This document shows, piece by piece, positions 1 to 8,763 of a DNA stretch of 64,000 nucleotides (positions are counted from its first letter, which is position 1; the number at the start of each line of letters is the position of its first letter). Source of the DNA: CAXXOZ01 sp963676435 (GTDB taxonomy: Bacteria > Bacillota > Clostridia > Lachnospirales > Lachnospiraceae). The notes under the pieces are model-generated. The model had not been told where the DNA came from and did no database searches. It was given only the letters and a program-made list of their open reading frames with translations. Where the stretch lies: NCBI GenBank assembly GCA_963676435.2, contig CAXXOZ010000022.1, forward strand, positions 62,001-126,000, in the 5' to 3' direction. The position numbers and the translations under genes were made by a program.

Positions 1-630
1 AATCTCTTGTATCATTTCAACGACCATATTTATATCGTCAGAGGCTTTTGCTACATCTTCCATTGAATCTAGCATATTACTTAAATACTCACTACCATCC
101 CTAGAATTTTCATTAGTTTCTTCTAGATATGTGCTGATTTCATTTATATTATTTACACTTATTTCAAAGACACCTAGTATGTTTTGAATTTCTGCTGATA
201 ACTCACTGATATTTGCTGCTTCTTGTTCAGCATTATTTGCAACTTTTTTAGTTTTTTCAGAAGTACTTTCGCAAATAACTGTAACATTTCTCATTGAGTT
301 ATTGATTTTATAAAACACTCTGTTTAGAGAAACAATTATTTTGTTTAATGCATTTTTAATAGGAATAAAGTCACCACTAAAATTATCATTTTTTGGCAAA
401 CTTACTGTTAAATCTCCAATAGAAACATGAGACAATATTTCTGATATATAGCTAATATATTGATTTAATATTTTTGCACTTTCGTTTAAGTCATTCATTA
501 TAGGATATAACTGAAAACTCTCGTCAGTTTCAATATCAATACTTAAATCTCCTTTTGCAAATCTTCCTGTATATGAACCTAAATTATCACTTTCACTTTT
601 TAATTCTCTATATTTCTTTTTATATAGCAT
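1..630 (-). CDS. methyl-accepting chemotaxis protein, cytoplasmic, C-terminus outside window
   Basis: The first 210 codons of a chemoreceptor run off the left edge of the window. The N-terminus (MLYKKKYRELKSESDN) has no membrane segment. It leads into a HAMP-like stretch and then the heptad-rich methylation helices (SEKTKKVANNAEQEAANIS). The conserved hairpin tip lies beyond base 1. I chose the ATG at 630 because GAGGTG lies six bases upstream; an in-frame ATG at 636 is too close to that site. A soluble receptor of this kind probably senses internal signals and passes them to CheA. Ligand unknown; the family call is firm. Confidence 0.85.
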   Translation of the reverse strand, partial: MLYKKKYRELKSESDNLGSYTGRFAKGDLSIDIETDESFQLYPIMNDLNESAKILNQYISYISEILSHVSIGDLTVSLPKNDNFSGDFIPIKNALNKIIVSLNRVFYKINNSMRNVTVICESTSEKTKKVANNAEQEAANISELSAEIQNILGVFEISVNNINEISTYLEETNENSRDGSEYLSNMLDSMEDVAKASDDINMVVEMIQEI

Positions 631-683
631 CTTCATCACCTCTGTATTTTATTGTTTTTTCAATATTTTTCCCAATATAATGT

Positions 684-715
684 AAAAAGACGAGAACATC
701 TCCAACGTCCTCGTC
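684..715 (-). terminator. leader hairpin with U-run, candidate attenuator
   Basis: On the minus strand GACGAGGACGTT and GATGTTCTCGTC pair with two mismatches and are followed by five T. The structure sits between the promoter at 731-760 and the chemoreceptor start at 630, so it is either an attenuator in that gene's leader or a terminator for antisense transcription from the xyl side. Sequence alone cannot decide between these. Confidence 0.5.
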
Positions 716-730
716 TATCTTCGTTATATT

Positions 731-760
731 ATCATATCATTTTTTAAAAATCAAGTACAA
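731..760 (-). promoter_or_regulatory. sigma-A-type promoter of the chemoreceptor gene
   Basis: On the minus strand TTGTAC (755-760) and TATGAT (731-736) are 18 bases apart. An overlapping TTGATT/TAATAT pair with 17-base spacing is an alternative. Transcription would begin about 90 bases before the chemoreceptor ATG and include the hairpin at 684-715. Confidence 0.5.
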
Positions 761-823
761 ATACATTTTCATTGACAACTTTTTGTTTTTAAAGTATATT
801 ATTACATGCACAAATCATGTTTT

Positions 824-896
824 GCTGCCATGGCTCAGTCGGTAGAGCGTCACCTTGGTAAGGTGGAGGTCACGGGTTCGATTCCCGTTGGCAGCT
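824..896 (+). tRNA. tRNA-Thr (anticodon GGT)
   Basis: A 73-nt cloverleaf. The acceptor arm GCTGCCA/TGGCAGC pairs in all seven positions, the anticodon arm TCACC/GGTGG holds the loop TTGGTAA, and the T-arm is CGGG-TTCGATT-CCCG. The anticodon GGT reads ACC threonine codons. The discriminator is T and CCA is not encoded. Confidence 0.95.
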
Positions 897-898
897 TA

Positions 899-927
899 AA
901 AAAGTCATTTATATGGCTTTTTATTTT
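899..927. terminator. bidirectional terminator between tRNA-Thr and xylB
   Basis: AAAAAGTCAT and ATGGCTTTTT form a 10-bp stem with a TTAT loop, flanked by A and T runs. It can end the tRNA transcript on the plus strand and the xylB transcript, which stops at 931, on the minus strand. Confidence 0.8.
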
Positions 928-930
928 ACC

Positions 931-2418
931 CTATTTTAACAGTTCCTTAAACAGCTCATCACATGCCGGAAATATCTTTTTAAACTTTTGATATTTCTTC
1001 TCATATTTTTCAACAAGATTTTTTTCAGGAATCACTGTTTCTATAACATTAACTATTGAACTCGCTGCCTCTTCAACTGTTTCATACTCTCCACAGGCTA
1101 CTGCTGCCAATAATGCAGCCCCTAGAGCAGGTCCTTCCTCAACTTCAACCACTTCAAGTTTTAAATTTAAAACATTTGCGATTATCTTTTTCCAAAGAGT
1201 ACTCTTAGCTCCACCACCACATATTTTACTTTTATCAAAATTTATCCCTCTTTCTTTTGCAACTTCAACTGAATCTCTAAGAGCAAAAGCCACACCCTCC
1301 AAAACAGACTGTGTCATCATTGTTCTAGTTGTATCCATTGAGATTCCTATAAATCCTCCTCGTGCATGTGGTGCATTATGGGGAGATCTTTCCCCCATTA
1401 AATAAGGAATAAAAAAAACATTATTTTCTCCCAATAACTTATCCTGGTTTTTCTCAATCTCTTTTTGTTCTTCATTATAGTCATTGCTTTTTAAAATATC
1501 TTCAACCCACCACTTATTACATGATGCTGCTGAAAGCATACACCCCATTAGGTGATATTTACCATCTGAATGTGCAAAAGAATGTAGAGAATTTTTCTCG
1601 TCTACACCAAATTCATTAGTTGCAATAAAAACTGTTCCACTTGTTCCTACTGAAATATTACAGCTGTTTTCGCCAACTGTTCCTGTTCCTACTGCAGCAG
1701 CAGCGTTATCTCCAGCTCCTGCTGCCACTACGACATCTTCTTTAAGCCCAAGTTTTTTAGCTATTTCTGATTTTACATTACCTGTTTTTTGATAACTTTC
1801 AAAAATTTTTGGCAACATATTTTCATTTATTCCGCATATTTCTAACATTTCTTTTGACCAGACTCTTCTTTTAACATCTAAAAGTAACATTCCAGATGCA
1901 TCTGAAACATCTGTTGAAAACACTCCTGTTAATTTATATGCGATATAATCTTTAGGCAACATGATTTTAGAAATCTTTTTAAAATTTTCAGGTTCATTGT
2001 TTTTCATCCAGAGAATTTTAGGAGCTGTAAATCCCGCAAAAGAAATATTACCTGTATATTTAGAAATCACATCTTGGCCTATTTCAATATTTAAATAATC
2101 ACATTCTTTTGTTGACCTACCATCATTCCAAAGTATTGCCGGTCTAATTACATCATCGTTTTTATCTAAAGTAACCAAACCATGCATCTGACCCCCAAAA
2201 CTAATGCCTGTTATTTTTTCTGCATCCTGGTTTACTATCAATTCTTCTAGACCTTTTAGGGTCATATTCCACCAATCATCTGGACTTTGCTCTGACCATA
2301 CTGACTTTGGAAAGCTTATCGGATATTCTTTTGATACACTGTTTAATATTTCACCCTTCTCATTTACTAAAAGTAATTTAACTGATGATGTTCCTAAGTC
2401 TATTCCTATATAATTCAA
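931..2418 (-). CDS. xylB: xylulokinase
   Basis: Phosphorylates D-xylulose with ATP to xylulose 5-phosphate, the entry to the pentose phosphate pathway. The 495-residue protein has the two-domain FGGY kinase layout: the N-terminal phosphate loop GIDLGTSSVK (residues 5-14) and the glycine-rich GAGDNAAAAVGTG segment near residue 238. The start is TTG at 2418, supported by AAAGGAG upstream; no in-frame ATG fits better. It begins five bases after the stop of the GH43 gene, so the two are probably translationally coupled. Length and context with xylA support xylulokinase over other sugar kinases. Confidence 0.92.
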   Translation of the reverse strand: MNYIGIDLGTSSVKLLLVNEKGEILNSVSKEYPISFPKSVWSEQSPDDWWNMTLKGLEELIVNQDAEKITGISFGGQMHGLVTLDKNDDVIRPAILWNDGRSTKECDYLNIEIGQDVISKYTGNISFAGFTAPKILWMKNNEPENFKKISKIMLPKDYIAYKLTGVFSTDVSDASGMLLLDVKRRVWSKEMLEICGINENMLPKIFESYQKTGNVKSEIAKKLGLKEDVVVAAGAGDNAAAAVGTGTVGENSCNISVGTSGTVFIATNEFGVDEKNSLHSFAHSDGKYHLMGCMLSAASCNKWWVEDILKSNDYNEEQKEIEKNQDKLLGENNVFFIPYLMGERSPHNAPHARGGFIGISMDTTRTMMTQSVLEGVAFALRDSVEVAKERGINFDKSKICGGGAKSTLWKKIIANVLNLKLEVVEVEEGPALGAALLAAVACGEYETVEEAASSIVNVIETVIPEKNLVEKYEKKYQKFKKIFPACDELFKELLK

Positions 2419-2422
2419 TATC

Positions 2423-4048
2423 TCACTCTCCTTTAGCTTCTAAATTTTCATAACTAAACCATTCAAATGATGCTTCCTTATCAGTTTCGTTTCCATTTGA
2501 AGAAGCAAACATCCCAACATAAGCTCCCACAAAACCTTGACAGATTTCACTACCTAAAAATCCTCCATCAACATTAGCACAAATCAACTGCATATTTTCT
2601 GGTTCACCAACGAAAAATGAATATTTCGAACCATCCGCCTTTATCTTAAGATAACTACTTTCTGTGTCCATATTAATAAAACCAATAATTTCTTCACTAT
2701 ATTTTCTTACTTCTCCCGTTATAAGGCTACCTTCAACTTCTGGTTTCACTCTTACAACCTGTACTCTTCCTTTGATATACTCAAGTCGTAGTTGAGCAGA
2801 ATTGTTCTGTAAAACTATCATACCTGCACTTTCGCTATTTTCAGGGCTAAAGTTCATTAAAGTCATAGCTTCAAAACATACACCAGTAAGTCTCCTACCT
2901 ATAAAACTTAGAGATTTGGAAGTGTCAATAAATTCTGATATATTCAAAAAACTCACCTGCTTATCGTGAACTTCCCAAGGTATTGTTGAAAGTTGATTTA
3001 ATTTCATATATAGCTTGCTGTCTTGAATTCTGACTATATTACTATTACTCGGTGTTCCTAAATAATTCCATTCAAGTTTTAAATTTTCATCATCAAAATC
3101 ATCATAAAATGTTTTTTCTATCTCTTTTTCTGCTGTTGGAAAGTCATAACATAATTCAACTTTCCCAGAGCCAGGGCTCACTATCGGCCAATCATCTTCC
3201 CATATCACTGGAGCTATAAAAGTTTCTCTTCCCAATATTTTATGTTTTCCATCTATTAATCTAGATGCTAACATTACCATAAACCAGTTACCATCTTCAT
3301 CATCGACTAAATCGCCATGTCCTACATTACTAATCGGATAATCTCTACCTAAATGTCTATGTGTCAAAATCGGATTACCTTGATAGCCTACAAATGGTCC
3401 ATGTATGTCTTTTGATCTGGAAATAGTAACTGAATGAAAAAATTCTGTTCCTCCTTCTGCTATTAAAAGATAATACCATCCGTTTTTCTTATAAATATGA
3501 GGGCCTTCTGGAGCATATGCATCTTTCAAGGCTCCTGACCACAAATCCCAAGGTTCTCCAACAAGTTTCATATTTTCTAAGTCTATTTCACAACACCAAA
3601 TAGGTCTCTCCTCATCTCCTCCAAATCCTCTTGGACAAGTAGATAGATAATAGGCTTTTCCATCGTCATCAAAAAATAATGTTGGATCTATACCTCCAAC
3701 ACCTTCTATGTAATAAGGTTCTGACCAAGGTCCCTCTGGGTCTTTTGCCGTACATATAAAACTTTTTACACCCAAAGACATATTTGTAGTCAACATGTAA
3801 TATGTACCATTATTATATCTTATTGTAGGGGCAAAAATTCCAGCCGACATAAACAAATGATTAACAGGTAACTGAGAAGGTCTGTTTAACACATGACCAA
3901 TCTGTTTCCAGTTAACTAAATCTCTACTATGAAAAATAGGTACTCCTGGAAAAAAAGAAAAACTTGAGTTAACCATATAAAAATCTTTTCCCACTCTGCA
4001 AATTGATGGATCTGGATAAAATCCAGGTAATATCGGGTTTTTAATCAT
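2423..4048 (-). CDS. xynB: beta-xylosidase, glycoside hydrolase family 43
   Basis: Releases xylose from xylo-oligosaccharides. The 541-residue protein has a five-bladed propeller followed by a C-terminal beta-sandwich, as in GH43 subfamily 11. Catalytic residues visible: Asp13 in YPDPS (base), Asp121 in GGIDPTLFFDDDG (pKa modulator) and Glu181 in APEGPHIYK (acid). There is no signal peptide, so it acts in the cytoplasm on imported oligosaccharides. Its ATG overlaps the last eight bases of the AraC gene, with GGAG at a nine-base distance. Some family members also act on arabinosides. Confidence 0.9.
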   Translation of the reverse strand: MIKNPILPGFYPDPSICRVGKDFYMVNSSFSFFPGVPIFHSRDLVNWKQIGHVLNRPSQLPVNHLFMSAGIFAPTIRYNNGTYYMLTTNMSLGVKSFICTAKDPEGPWSEPYYIEGVGGIDPTLFFDDDGKAYYLSTCPRGFGGDEERPIWCCEIDLENMKLVGEPWDLWSGALKDAYAPEGPHIYKKNGWYYLLIAEGGTEFFHSVTISRSKDIHGPFVGYQGNPILTHRHLGRDYPISNVGHGDLVDDEDGNWFMVMLASRLIDGKHKILGRETFIAPVIWEDDWPIVSPGSGKVELCYDFPTAEKEIEKTFYDDFDDENLKLEWNYLGTPSNSNIVRIQDSKLYMKLNQLSTIPWEVHDKQVSFLNISEFIDTSKSLSFIGRRLTGVCFEAMTLMNFSPENSESAGMIVLQNNSAQLRLEYIKGRVQVVRVKPEVEGSLITGEVRKYSEEIIGFINMDTESSYLKIKADGSKYSFFVGEPENMQLICANVDGGFLGSEICQGFVGAYVGMFASSNGNETDKEASFEWFSYENLEAKGE

Positions 4049-4985
4049 AAATATTGTCTCCTTTAAAATTACTTTTTAAATATTTTAATATGTCTTCTTC
4101 AGAAAAAATTCTTTCGTTTGTTTCATATCCCACATTCTTTTCATTTGGAACTGATTTGTTTTTAGAGCGAAATTCTTTAGGAGAAAAACCATATTTATCA
4201 ATAAATGCTTCATTTATATATCTGTAATCAGAAAAACCACTTGCAACACAGATTTCGATAAGTTTCATATTCGTATTTGATATTAACTCTACAGCCTTAT
4301 TAAGCCTAAGATTTTTCACAAACTCCTGAAAGGTTTGATTTAAATTTTCAGTAATAAAATGAGATAAAAATGAAACTGACACTCCTTCTATCTGGGCAAT
4401 TTCCTTTAAACCAATTTTTTCAGTAAAATGCTCTTCTATATAACTGATTATTCTATTTAGTCTTTCTGCTTTTACTCTGCTATTAATTTTTTCTTCTTCT
4501 GAAATAACTCGATAAGGAATTCTTTGCAAAAACAATTTAAAAATCGAGATGATTTTTTGTGCAACCTCTAATTCATATAAAGGGTTTCTTTTTATATATA
4601 ACCTAGTTAAAAAAATAATATCCATTTTTAATTTTTTCATTTCTGATGAATCCAGATACCTATTAACATTAAGATCATCAAATTTTATATTTTCCATCTC
4701 TGGAAATATATGTTTAAAATATTTTGGCGATACCTGTAGACAAATCATTAGAGAAGACTCACTTTTTCTTTCTATTTCATGTACCTCGCCAGAATTCAAA
4801 AGAACAATTTCTCCCGAATTAAAACTCTCTGTTTTATTTGGTGTCGTATAGGTACTAACTCCCTTTGTAAAAAACATTATCTCAAAATCCGAATGTAAAT
4901 GAGGCGTCCTATAACCTATTCCAGCCATAAAAAGATTAACATATTTTATATATGGATGTTTTATTATTTCATATTCCTGCTTCAT
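4041..4985 (-). CDS. AraC-family regulator of the xylose locus
   Basis: A 314-residue regulator. The N-terminal cupin-like domain (residues 5-140) includes HLHSDFEIMFF and a GEIVLLNSGEVHEI strand typical of sugar-sensing AraC proteins. The C-terminal double helix-turn-helix covers about residues 185-290 (LKEIAQIEGVSVSFLSHFI, then ICVASGFSDYRYINEAF). I start at 4985 because TAGGAGG lies at good distance before MKQEYE; an upstream ATG lacks a site. As first gene of the araC-xynB-xylB operon, divergent from xylA, it is the probable xylose-responsive activator of both units. Confidence 0.87.
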   Translation of the reverse strand: MKQEYEIIKHPYIKYVNLFMAGIGYRTPHLHSDFEIMFFTKGVSTYTTPNKTESFNSGEIVLLNSGEVHEIERKSESSLMICLQVSPKYFKHIFPEMENIKFDDLNVNRYLDSSEMKKLKMDIIFLTRLYIKRNPLYELEVAQKIISIFKLFLQRIPYRVISEEEKINSRVKAERLNRIISYIEEHFTEKIGLKEIAQIEGVSVSFLSHFITENLNQTFQEFVKNLRLNKAVELISNTNMKLIEICVASGFSDYRYINEAFIDKYGFSPKEFRSKNKSVPNEKNVGYETNERIFSEEDILKYLKSNFKGDNIYD

Positions 4986-5160
4986 ATAAAGCCTCCTAAA
5001 ACAAAACATTTATAAGATTATTATAAATTATTTTTGTTATTAAATAAAGTATTCTTTGAATCCACAGCAAGATTGTCATATTTTTTTTGCATGATTAACA
5101 TAGCTTTTAGGAATTTATTGATATATAATTTAATCATTAAAACCTTATCAGGAGGAAAGA
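4986..5160. promoter_or_regulatory. divergent control region between the AraC gene and xylA
   Basis: Holds the start signals of two opposing units. Toward xylA there is TATAAT at 5124-5129 but no good -35 box at the right distance, as expected for an activator-dependent promoter, and AGGAGG just before the ATG. Toward the AraC gene there is TATAAT (minus strand, near 5015-5025), also without a clear -35. I did not find a convincing catabolite-response palindrome. Confidence 0.5.
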
Positions 5161-6480
5161 ATGAAAGAAATATTTAAATCAATACCAAAAATAAAATACG
5201 AAGGACCAGAAAGTACAAATCCATTTGCATTTAAGTTTTATGATGAAAATAAAATAATACTGGGAAAGACAATGAAAGAGCATCTTCCTTTTTCAATGGC
5301 ATGGTGGCATAATCTTTCAGCTGAAGGTGCAGATATGTTTGGCAGTTCTACTGCTGACAAATGCTTTGGTGCAAAAAAAGGAAGCATGGAACATGCAAAG
5401 GCAAAAGTAGATGCAGGTTTTGAATTCATGGATAAACTTTCTATTGATTATTTTTGTTTTCATGATGTAGATATCGTAGATGAAGCTGATGATATAAAAG
5501 AAACAAATAAAAGACTGGATGAAATAACTGACTATATTAAAGAAAAACAATCTAAAACAGGTAAAAAACTTCTTTGGGGAACAGCAAATATGTTTAGCAA
5601 TCCTCGTTTCATGAATGGTGCTGGTAGTACAAACTCTGCTGATGTTTTTTGTTTTGCCGCTGCGCAAGTTAAAAAGGCTCTAGATTTAACTGTAAAACTA
5701 GGTGGTCAGGGATATGTTTTCTGGGGTGGACGAGAAGGTTATGAAACCTTAATCAATACTGATATGAAGTTTGAGCAAGAAAACATAGCAAAACTAATGC
5801 ATATGGCTGTAGAGTATGGAAGAAGTATAGGCTTTAAGGGCGATTTTTATATAGAACCTAAACCAAAAGAACCTATGAAACACCAATATGATTTTGATGC
5901 TGCAACAGCAATAGGTTTTCTAAAAGAATATGGCCTGGATAAAGATTTTAAAATGAATATAGAAGCTAACCATGCAACACTTGCTGGACATACATTTCAG
6001 CACGAATTAAGAGTTTCTGCAATAAATGGTATGCTAGGATCAATTGATGCAAACCAAGGTGATAACCTTTTAGGTTGGGATACAGACCAATTCCCTTCTA
6101 ATGTTTATGATGCAACATTAGCTATGTATGAAATAATCAAGTCAGGCGGTTTCACTAATGGTGGTGTGAATTTCGATGCTAAAAACCGAAGAGCAAGCTA
6201 TACACTTGAAGACATGTTTCACGGTTTCATAGTCGGCATGGATACATTTGCTTTAGGTTTAATGAAAGCTGCAAAAATGATTGAAAACCAAACAATAGAT
6301 AATTTTATAAACGAAAGATACTCAAGTTTCACAAAAGGAATAGGTTTAAAAATCAGAAATGACGAAACCAACTTAGAAGAGCTTGCTAAATATGCAGAAA
6401 ATTTAGGGGCACCAGAACTTCCAGGATCAGGAAAGCAGGAATATTTAGAAGGTGTTATAAACAATATATTATTTAGATAA
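5161..6480 (+). CDS. xylA: xylose isomerase
   Basis: Interconverts D-xylose and D-xylulose with two divalent metal ions. At 439 residues it has the class II length. The catalytic His101 lies in FCFHDVD, followed by the WGGREGYE loop and the metal-binding segments FYIEPKPKEP, NIEANHATLAGH and DANQGDNLLGWDTDQFP. The start at 5161 has the site TCAGGAGG. It is monocistronic and ends at a strong terminator. With the xylulokinase and xylosidase across the divergent promoter it completes a route from xylo-oligosaccharide to xylulose 5-phosphate. No xylose transporter is in this window. Confidence 0.96.
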   Translation: MKEIFKSIPKIKYEGPESTNPFAFKFYDENKIILGKTMKEHLPFSMAWWHNLSAEGADMFGSSTADKCFGAKKGSMEHAKAKVDAGFEFMDKLSIDYFCFHDVDIVDEADDIKETNKRLDEITDYIKEKQSKTGKKLLWGTANMFSNPRFMNGAGSTNSADVFCFAAAQVKKALDLTVKLGGQGYVFWGGREGYETLINTDMKFEQENIAKLMHMAVEYGRSIGFKGDFYIEPKPKEPMKHQYDFDAATAIGFLKEYGLDKDFKMNIEANHATLAGHTFQHELRVSAINGMLGSIDANQGDNLLGWDTDQFPSNVYDATLAMYEIIKSGGFTNGGVNFDAKNRRASYTLEDMFHGFIVGMDTFALGLMKAAKMIENQTIDNFINERYSSFTKGIGLKIRNDETNLEELAKYAENLGAPELPGSGKQEYLEGVINNILFR

Positions 6481-6483
6481 AAA

Positions 6484-6518
6484 ATTAAGGTAACCAAGCA
6501 AGGTTACCTTAAATTTTT
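6484..6518. terminator. bidirectional terminator after xylA
   Basis: AAGGTAACC and GGTTACCTT form a perfect 9-bp stem with a six-base loop, flanked by an A-rich left arm and a T run on the right. It separates xylA from the convergent His-rich protein gene. Confidence 0.9.
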
Positions 6519-6921
6519 ATAAATTATCAAATTTTTCTTTCACCATTGCTTTATATTTTTTTTCATCCACATTGAAAACAATAGTTGTAAGTCCAATTTC
6601 AAATTCATTATCTTGTATTTTTTTTATTTCTATCTCTCCACCAGTTCCAGAAAAAGTCATTATTAATTCAGGATTTTTAACATATGACTTAATATGGCCA
6701 ATAATTCCTTGATTTACTTCCACCCATTTTGTTACATCTTCAAGTAACATAGCAACTCTTTGATCAATAGTTTCATATCCTGCAACATATTTTTTTTCTG
6801 AAAAAACAATAGCCCCTTCGATACTATTATCCGAATCATGTTCATGTTTATGATTATGTTGATGATCATGGTTATGCGCATGACATGAACATCCATCATG
6901 ACAATTATGTTCATTACTCAT
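6517..6921 (-). CDS. His-rich metal-binding protein next to a CobW-like GTPase
   Basis: A 134-residue protein. Residues 4-30 are packed with His and Cys (HNCHDGCSCHAHNHDHQHNH), an obvious nickel, zinc or cobalt chelating tail. The remaining ~100 residues form a compact alpha/beta domain (IVFSEKKYVAGYETIDQRVA; LIMTFSGTGGEIEIKKI) that I do not recognise. The start at 6921 has GGAGGG at the right distance, and the gene overlaps the GTPase gene by eight bases. Such tails are common in or beside metal-inserting GTPases, so a partner role in loading metal onto the neighbouring enzymes is my inference. Confidence 0.7.
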   Translation of the reverse strand: MSNEHNCHDGCSCHAHNHDHQHNHKHEHDSDNSIEGAIVFSEKKYVAGYETIDQRVAMLLEDVTKWVEVNQGIIGHIKSYVKNPELIMTFSGTGGEIEIKKIQDNEFEIGLTTIVFNVDEKKYKAMVKEKFDNL

Positions 6922-7492
6922 ATAAAACCCTCCATATATCTGATGGTAAATCATCCTTTGCACTCACAAGTTCTATTATAGCATTAGAGTTTCTTGATTT
7001 AACTTCTTCATAAACTTCTTTAGATAAACTTTCATCAACCAAATCAATTTTGTTTATCAATACAAGTGCTGCTTCTTTTAACTGCCCAAAAAATAGGTCA
7101 CCCATGTTAACACTTAAACCTCTAAATCTAAAGGCATCAAATATTGACACAATCTTCACTTGTGAATCAAATGTTGCTAATATATTCTCTTTTATCTTAT
7201 AAGGGTAAGCAATTCCCGTAGATTCAATTATAATCCACTCAGGATTTATCTCTTTATTAATATCAGTTAAAGCATTGTTTAATTCTCCTGAAATACTGCA
7301 ACAAATACATCCTGAAAACAAGCTTTGCATTTTATATGTATTTTTCTGTATAAGTTTATCATCAATCCCTACACTTCCAATTTCATTTTCAACAATTGCA
7401 ACCTGTCCATCTTTTGCTAAATACCTAGCCAACTGTAAAAGTACAGTTGTTTTACCTGCTCCTAAAAAGCCACCTAATATTATAACTTTCAT
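6914..7492 (-). CDS. CobW/P47K-type (COG0523) GTPase, short form
   Basis: Metallochaperone-type GTPase. Visible motifs are the P-loop GGFLGAGKTT (residues 7-16), the metal-binding CXCC motif GCICC near residue 62, ESTG (Walker B region) and NKID (guanine specificity, near residue 148). At 192 residues it lacks the C-terminal domain of standard CobW proteins, so it resembles the short forms found with corrinoid methyltransferases. The His-rich protein encoded next door may supply the missing metal-binding part. Its start lies five bases after the UroD-family stop codon. Confidence 0.8.
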   Translation of the reverse strand: MKVIILGGFLGAGKTTVLLQLARYLAKDGQVAIVENEIGSVGIDDKLIQKNTYKMQSLFSGCICCSISGELNNALTDINKEINPEWIIIESTGIAYPYKIKENILATFDSQVKIVSIFDAFRFRGLSVNMGDLFFGQLKEAALVLINKIDLVDESLSKEVYEEVKSRNSNAIIELVSAKDDLPSDIWRVLYE

Positions 7493-7496
7493 TCAA

Positions 7497-8603
7497 TTAC
7501 CTAACTGCGTTCATCATTGCAACTACATTTTCAAACTTAGCATTAAGAGGAACTTCACAACCACTTCCTAGCATAACTCCGCCCTTCATACCTATTGTAG
7601 ATATGATTTTTTCACAGTATTCGCTTACCTGATCAGGAGTACCCATTGCAAGCATAGTTGCTGGCACATCTCCTCTAAATGACTGCCATCCTTCTAGGAT
7701 TTCATGTGTTTTAAACATATCTGTATCACCATCAAGTTCAAGATGTACTGATCCTTTTGGAACTTCTTTAAAGAATTTAACCATTGGTAACCAGTTTGCA
7801 TCGCAATGTATAATAGTGGTTATACCAGCCTTATGATAGTTTTCAATCGATTCTTTCATATACGGCCATACCATTTCTTCAAACATTGTTGGTGAAACAA
7901 ATGTTGAACTTGATCTCATGGCAAACATACCTACTCTGTTACCTTTTGCTCTCTTTACATTTGTTATAGTAAGCTTATCGATCTCAGGTGTAGCTACTCT
8001 CAATGCATCATGAATAAGACCTGGTTCATCCATTACATCAAACGTAAAGTCTTGCATTGATCTAATCATTGACATTACATCAAATGCAGGCGCCATAGCT
8101 GAATGATAAATCGGAGCCATTCCTTTCGCATTAAAAAACTTTAAGTTTTTATTTATATTTCCACCCATCTTTATAAAACGTCTAATTAATTGAAACTGAT
8201 TTTTAAATGGAGGTTTTTGTATATTCATTAAATATTTGTTATACCATTTGTTCCATCCTATTTTAACAATTTCTTTATAATCTTCTTCACCCATGTTTGA
8301 TGTTTCAACGAATTGATACAATTCTTCATCACCAAGTTCCACTCCAGGTAACCTAGATGGTAACCCCATTACAAAAACTACATCTCCTGCTGCTGTAGGC
8401 ATATAAACGTCTGGCATACCTATCATCTCAAATGTTTTATCCATAGCTTCCTGCCATTTTTTTGGATTAGCAACAATTTCTTTTTGGCTTATACCTGCAC
8501 ATGCACCACACCAAGTAAGGATCATTGGATAAACAGGAATTTCAGTTCTGTCATTTGGTTTTTTACATTGTAATAGGTTATCAAACTTTTCTACTGATGT
8601 CAT
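7497..8603 (-). CDS. uroporphyrinogen decarboxylase/MtaA-family protein (corrinoid methyltransferase-like)
   Basis: A 368-residue protein of the UroD/MtaA/CmuA fold. It is probably not haem biosynthesis, since no haem gene is nearby. MtaA-type enzymes use zinc bound by a His-X-Cys motif and a later Cys. Here the first motif reads IIHCDANW (His266), with Asp at the usual Cys position, and the later Cys lies in GSGCEVP near the C-terminus. This variant makes a methyl transfer between a corrinoid or methylated compound and an acceptor plausible but not certain. No corrinoid-binding protein or MtaB-type partner is adjacent. The start has AGGAGG. Confidence 0.8.
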   Translation of the reverse strand: MTSVEKFDNLLQCKKPNDRTEIPVYPMILTWCGACAGISQKEIVANPKKWQEAMDKTFEMIGMPDVYMPTAAGDVVFVMGLPSRLPGVELGDEELYQFVETSNMGEEDYKEIVKIGWNKWYNKYLMNIQKPPFKNQFQLIRRFIKMGGNINKNLKFFNAKGMAPIYHSAMAPAFDVMSMIRSMQDFTFDVMDEPGLIHDALRVATPEIDKLTITNVKRAKGNRVGMFAMRSSSTFVSPTMFEEMVWPYMKESIENYHKAGITTIIHCDANWLPMVKFFKEVPKGSVHLELDGDTDMFKTHEILEGWQSFRGDVPATMLAMGTPDQVSEYCEKIISTIGMKGGVMLGSGCEVPLNAKFENVVAMMNAVR

Positions 8604-8655
8604 AAAAATACCTCCTAAAATATTTTACTCGTACTAAACATATGATTCTAACCTT

Positions 8656-8683
8656 ATTATAACTTGAGAATTTTTATATTCAA
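8656..8683 (-). promoter_or_regulatory. promoter of the UroD-family operon
   Basis: On the minus strand TTGAAT (8678-8683) and TATAAT (8656-8661) are 16 bases apart, about 50 bases before the ATG at 8603. An AGTAC element lies between the -10 box and the gene and matches a half-site in the divergent promoter. Confidence 0.6.
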
Positions 8684-8717
8684 CTTACTAATAGTCAAAA
8701 TTTCAAGGTCTTTTCAA

Positions 8718-8746
8718 TTGATTATTTGTACTTTTAGTACTATAAT
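8718..8746 (+). promoter_or_regulatory. promoter and candidate operator of the PucR-type regulator gene
   Basis: TTGATT and TATAAT are 17 bases apart. The spacer contains a perfect inverted repeat GTACT-TTT-AGTAC at 8728-8740, directly abutting the -10 box. A dyad in this place would let a bound regulator block RNA polymerase, so autorepression is likely. Confidence 0.7.
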
Positions 8747-8763
8747 TATTTTGAGGTGATATT

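Noticed and set aside
806..991. Open frame of 61 codons on the plus strand
   Set aside because: It runs straight through the tRNA-Thr gene and its terminator and has no ribosome site.
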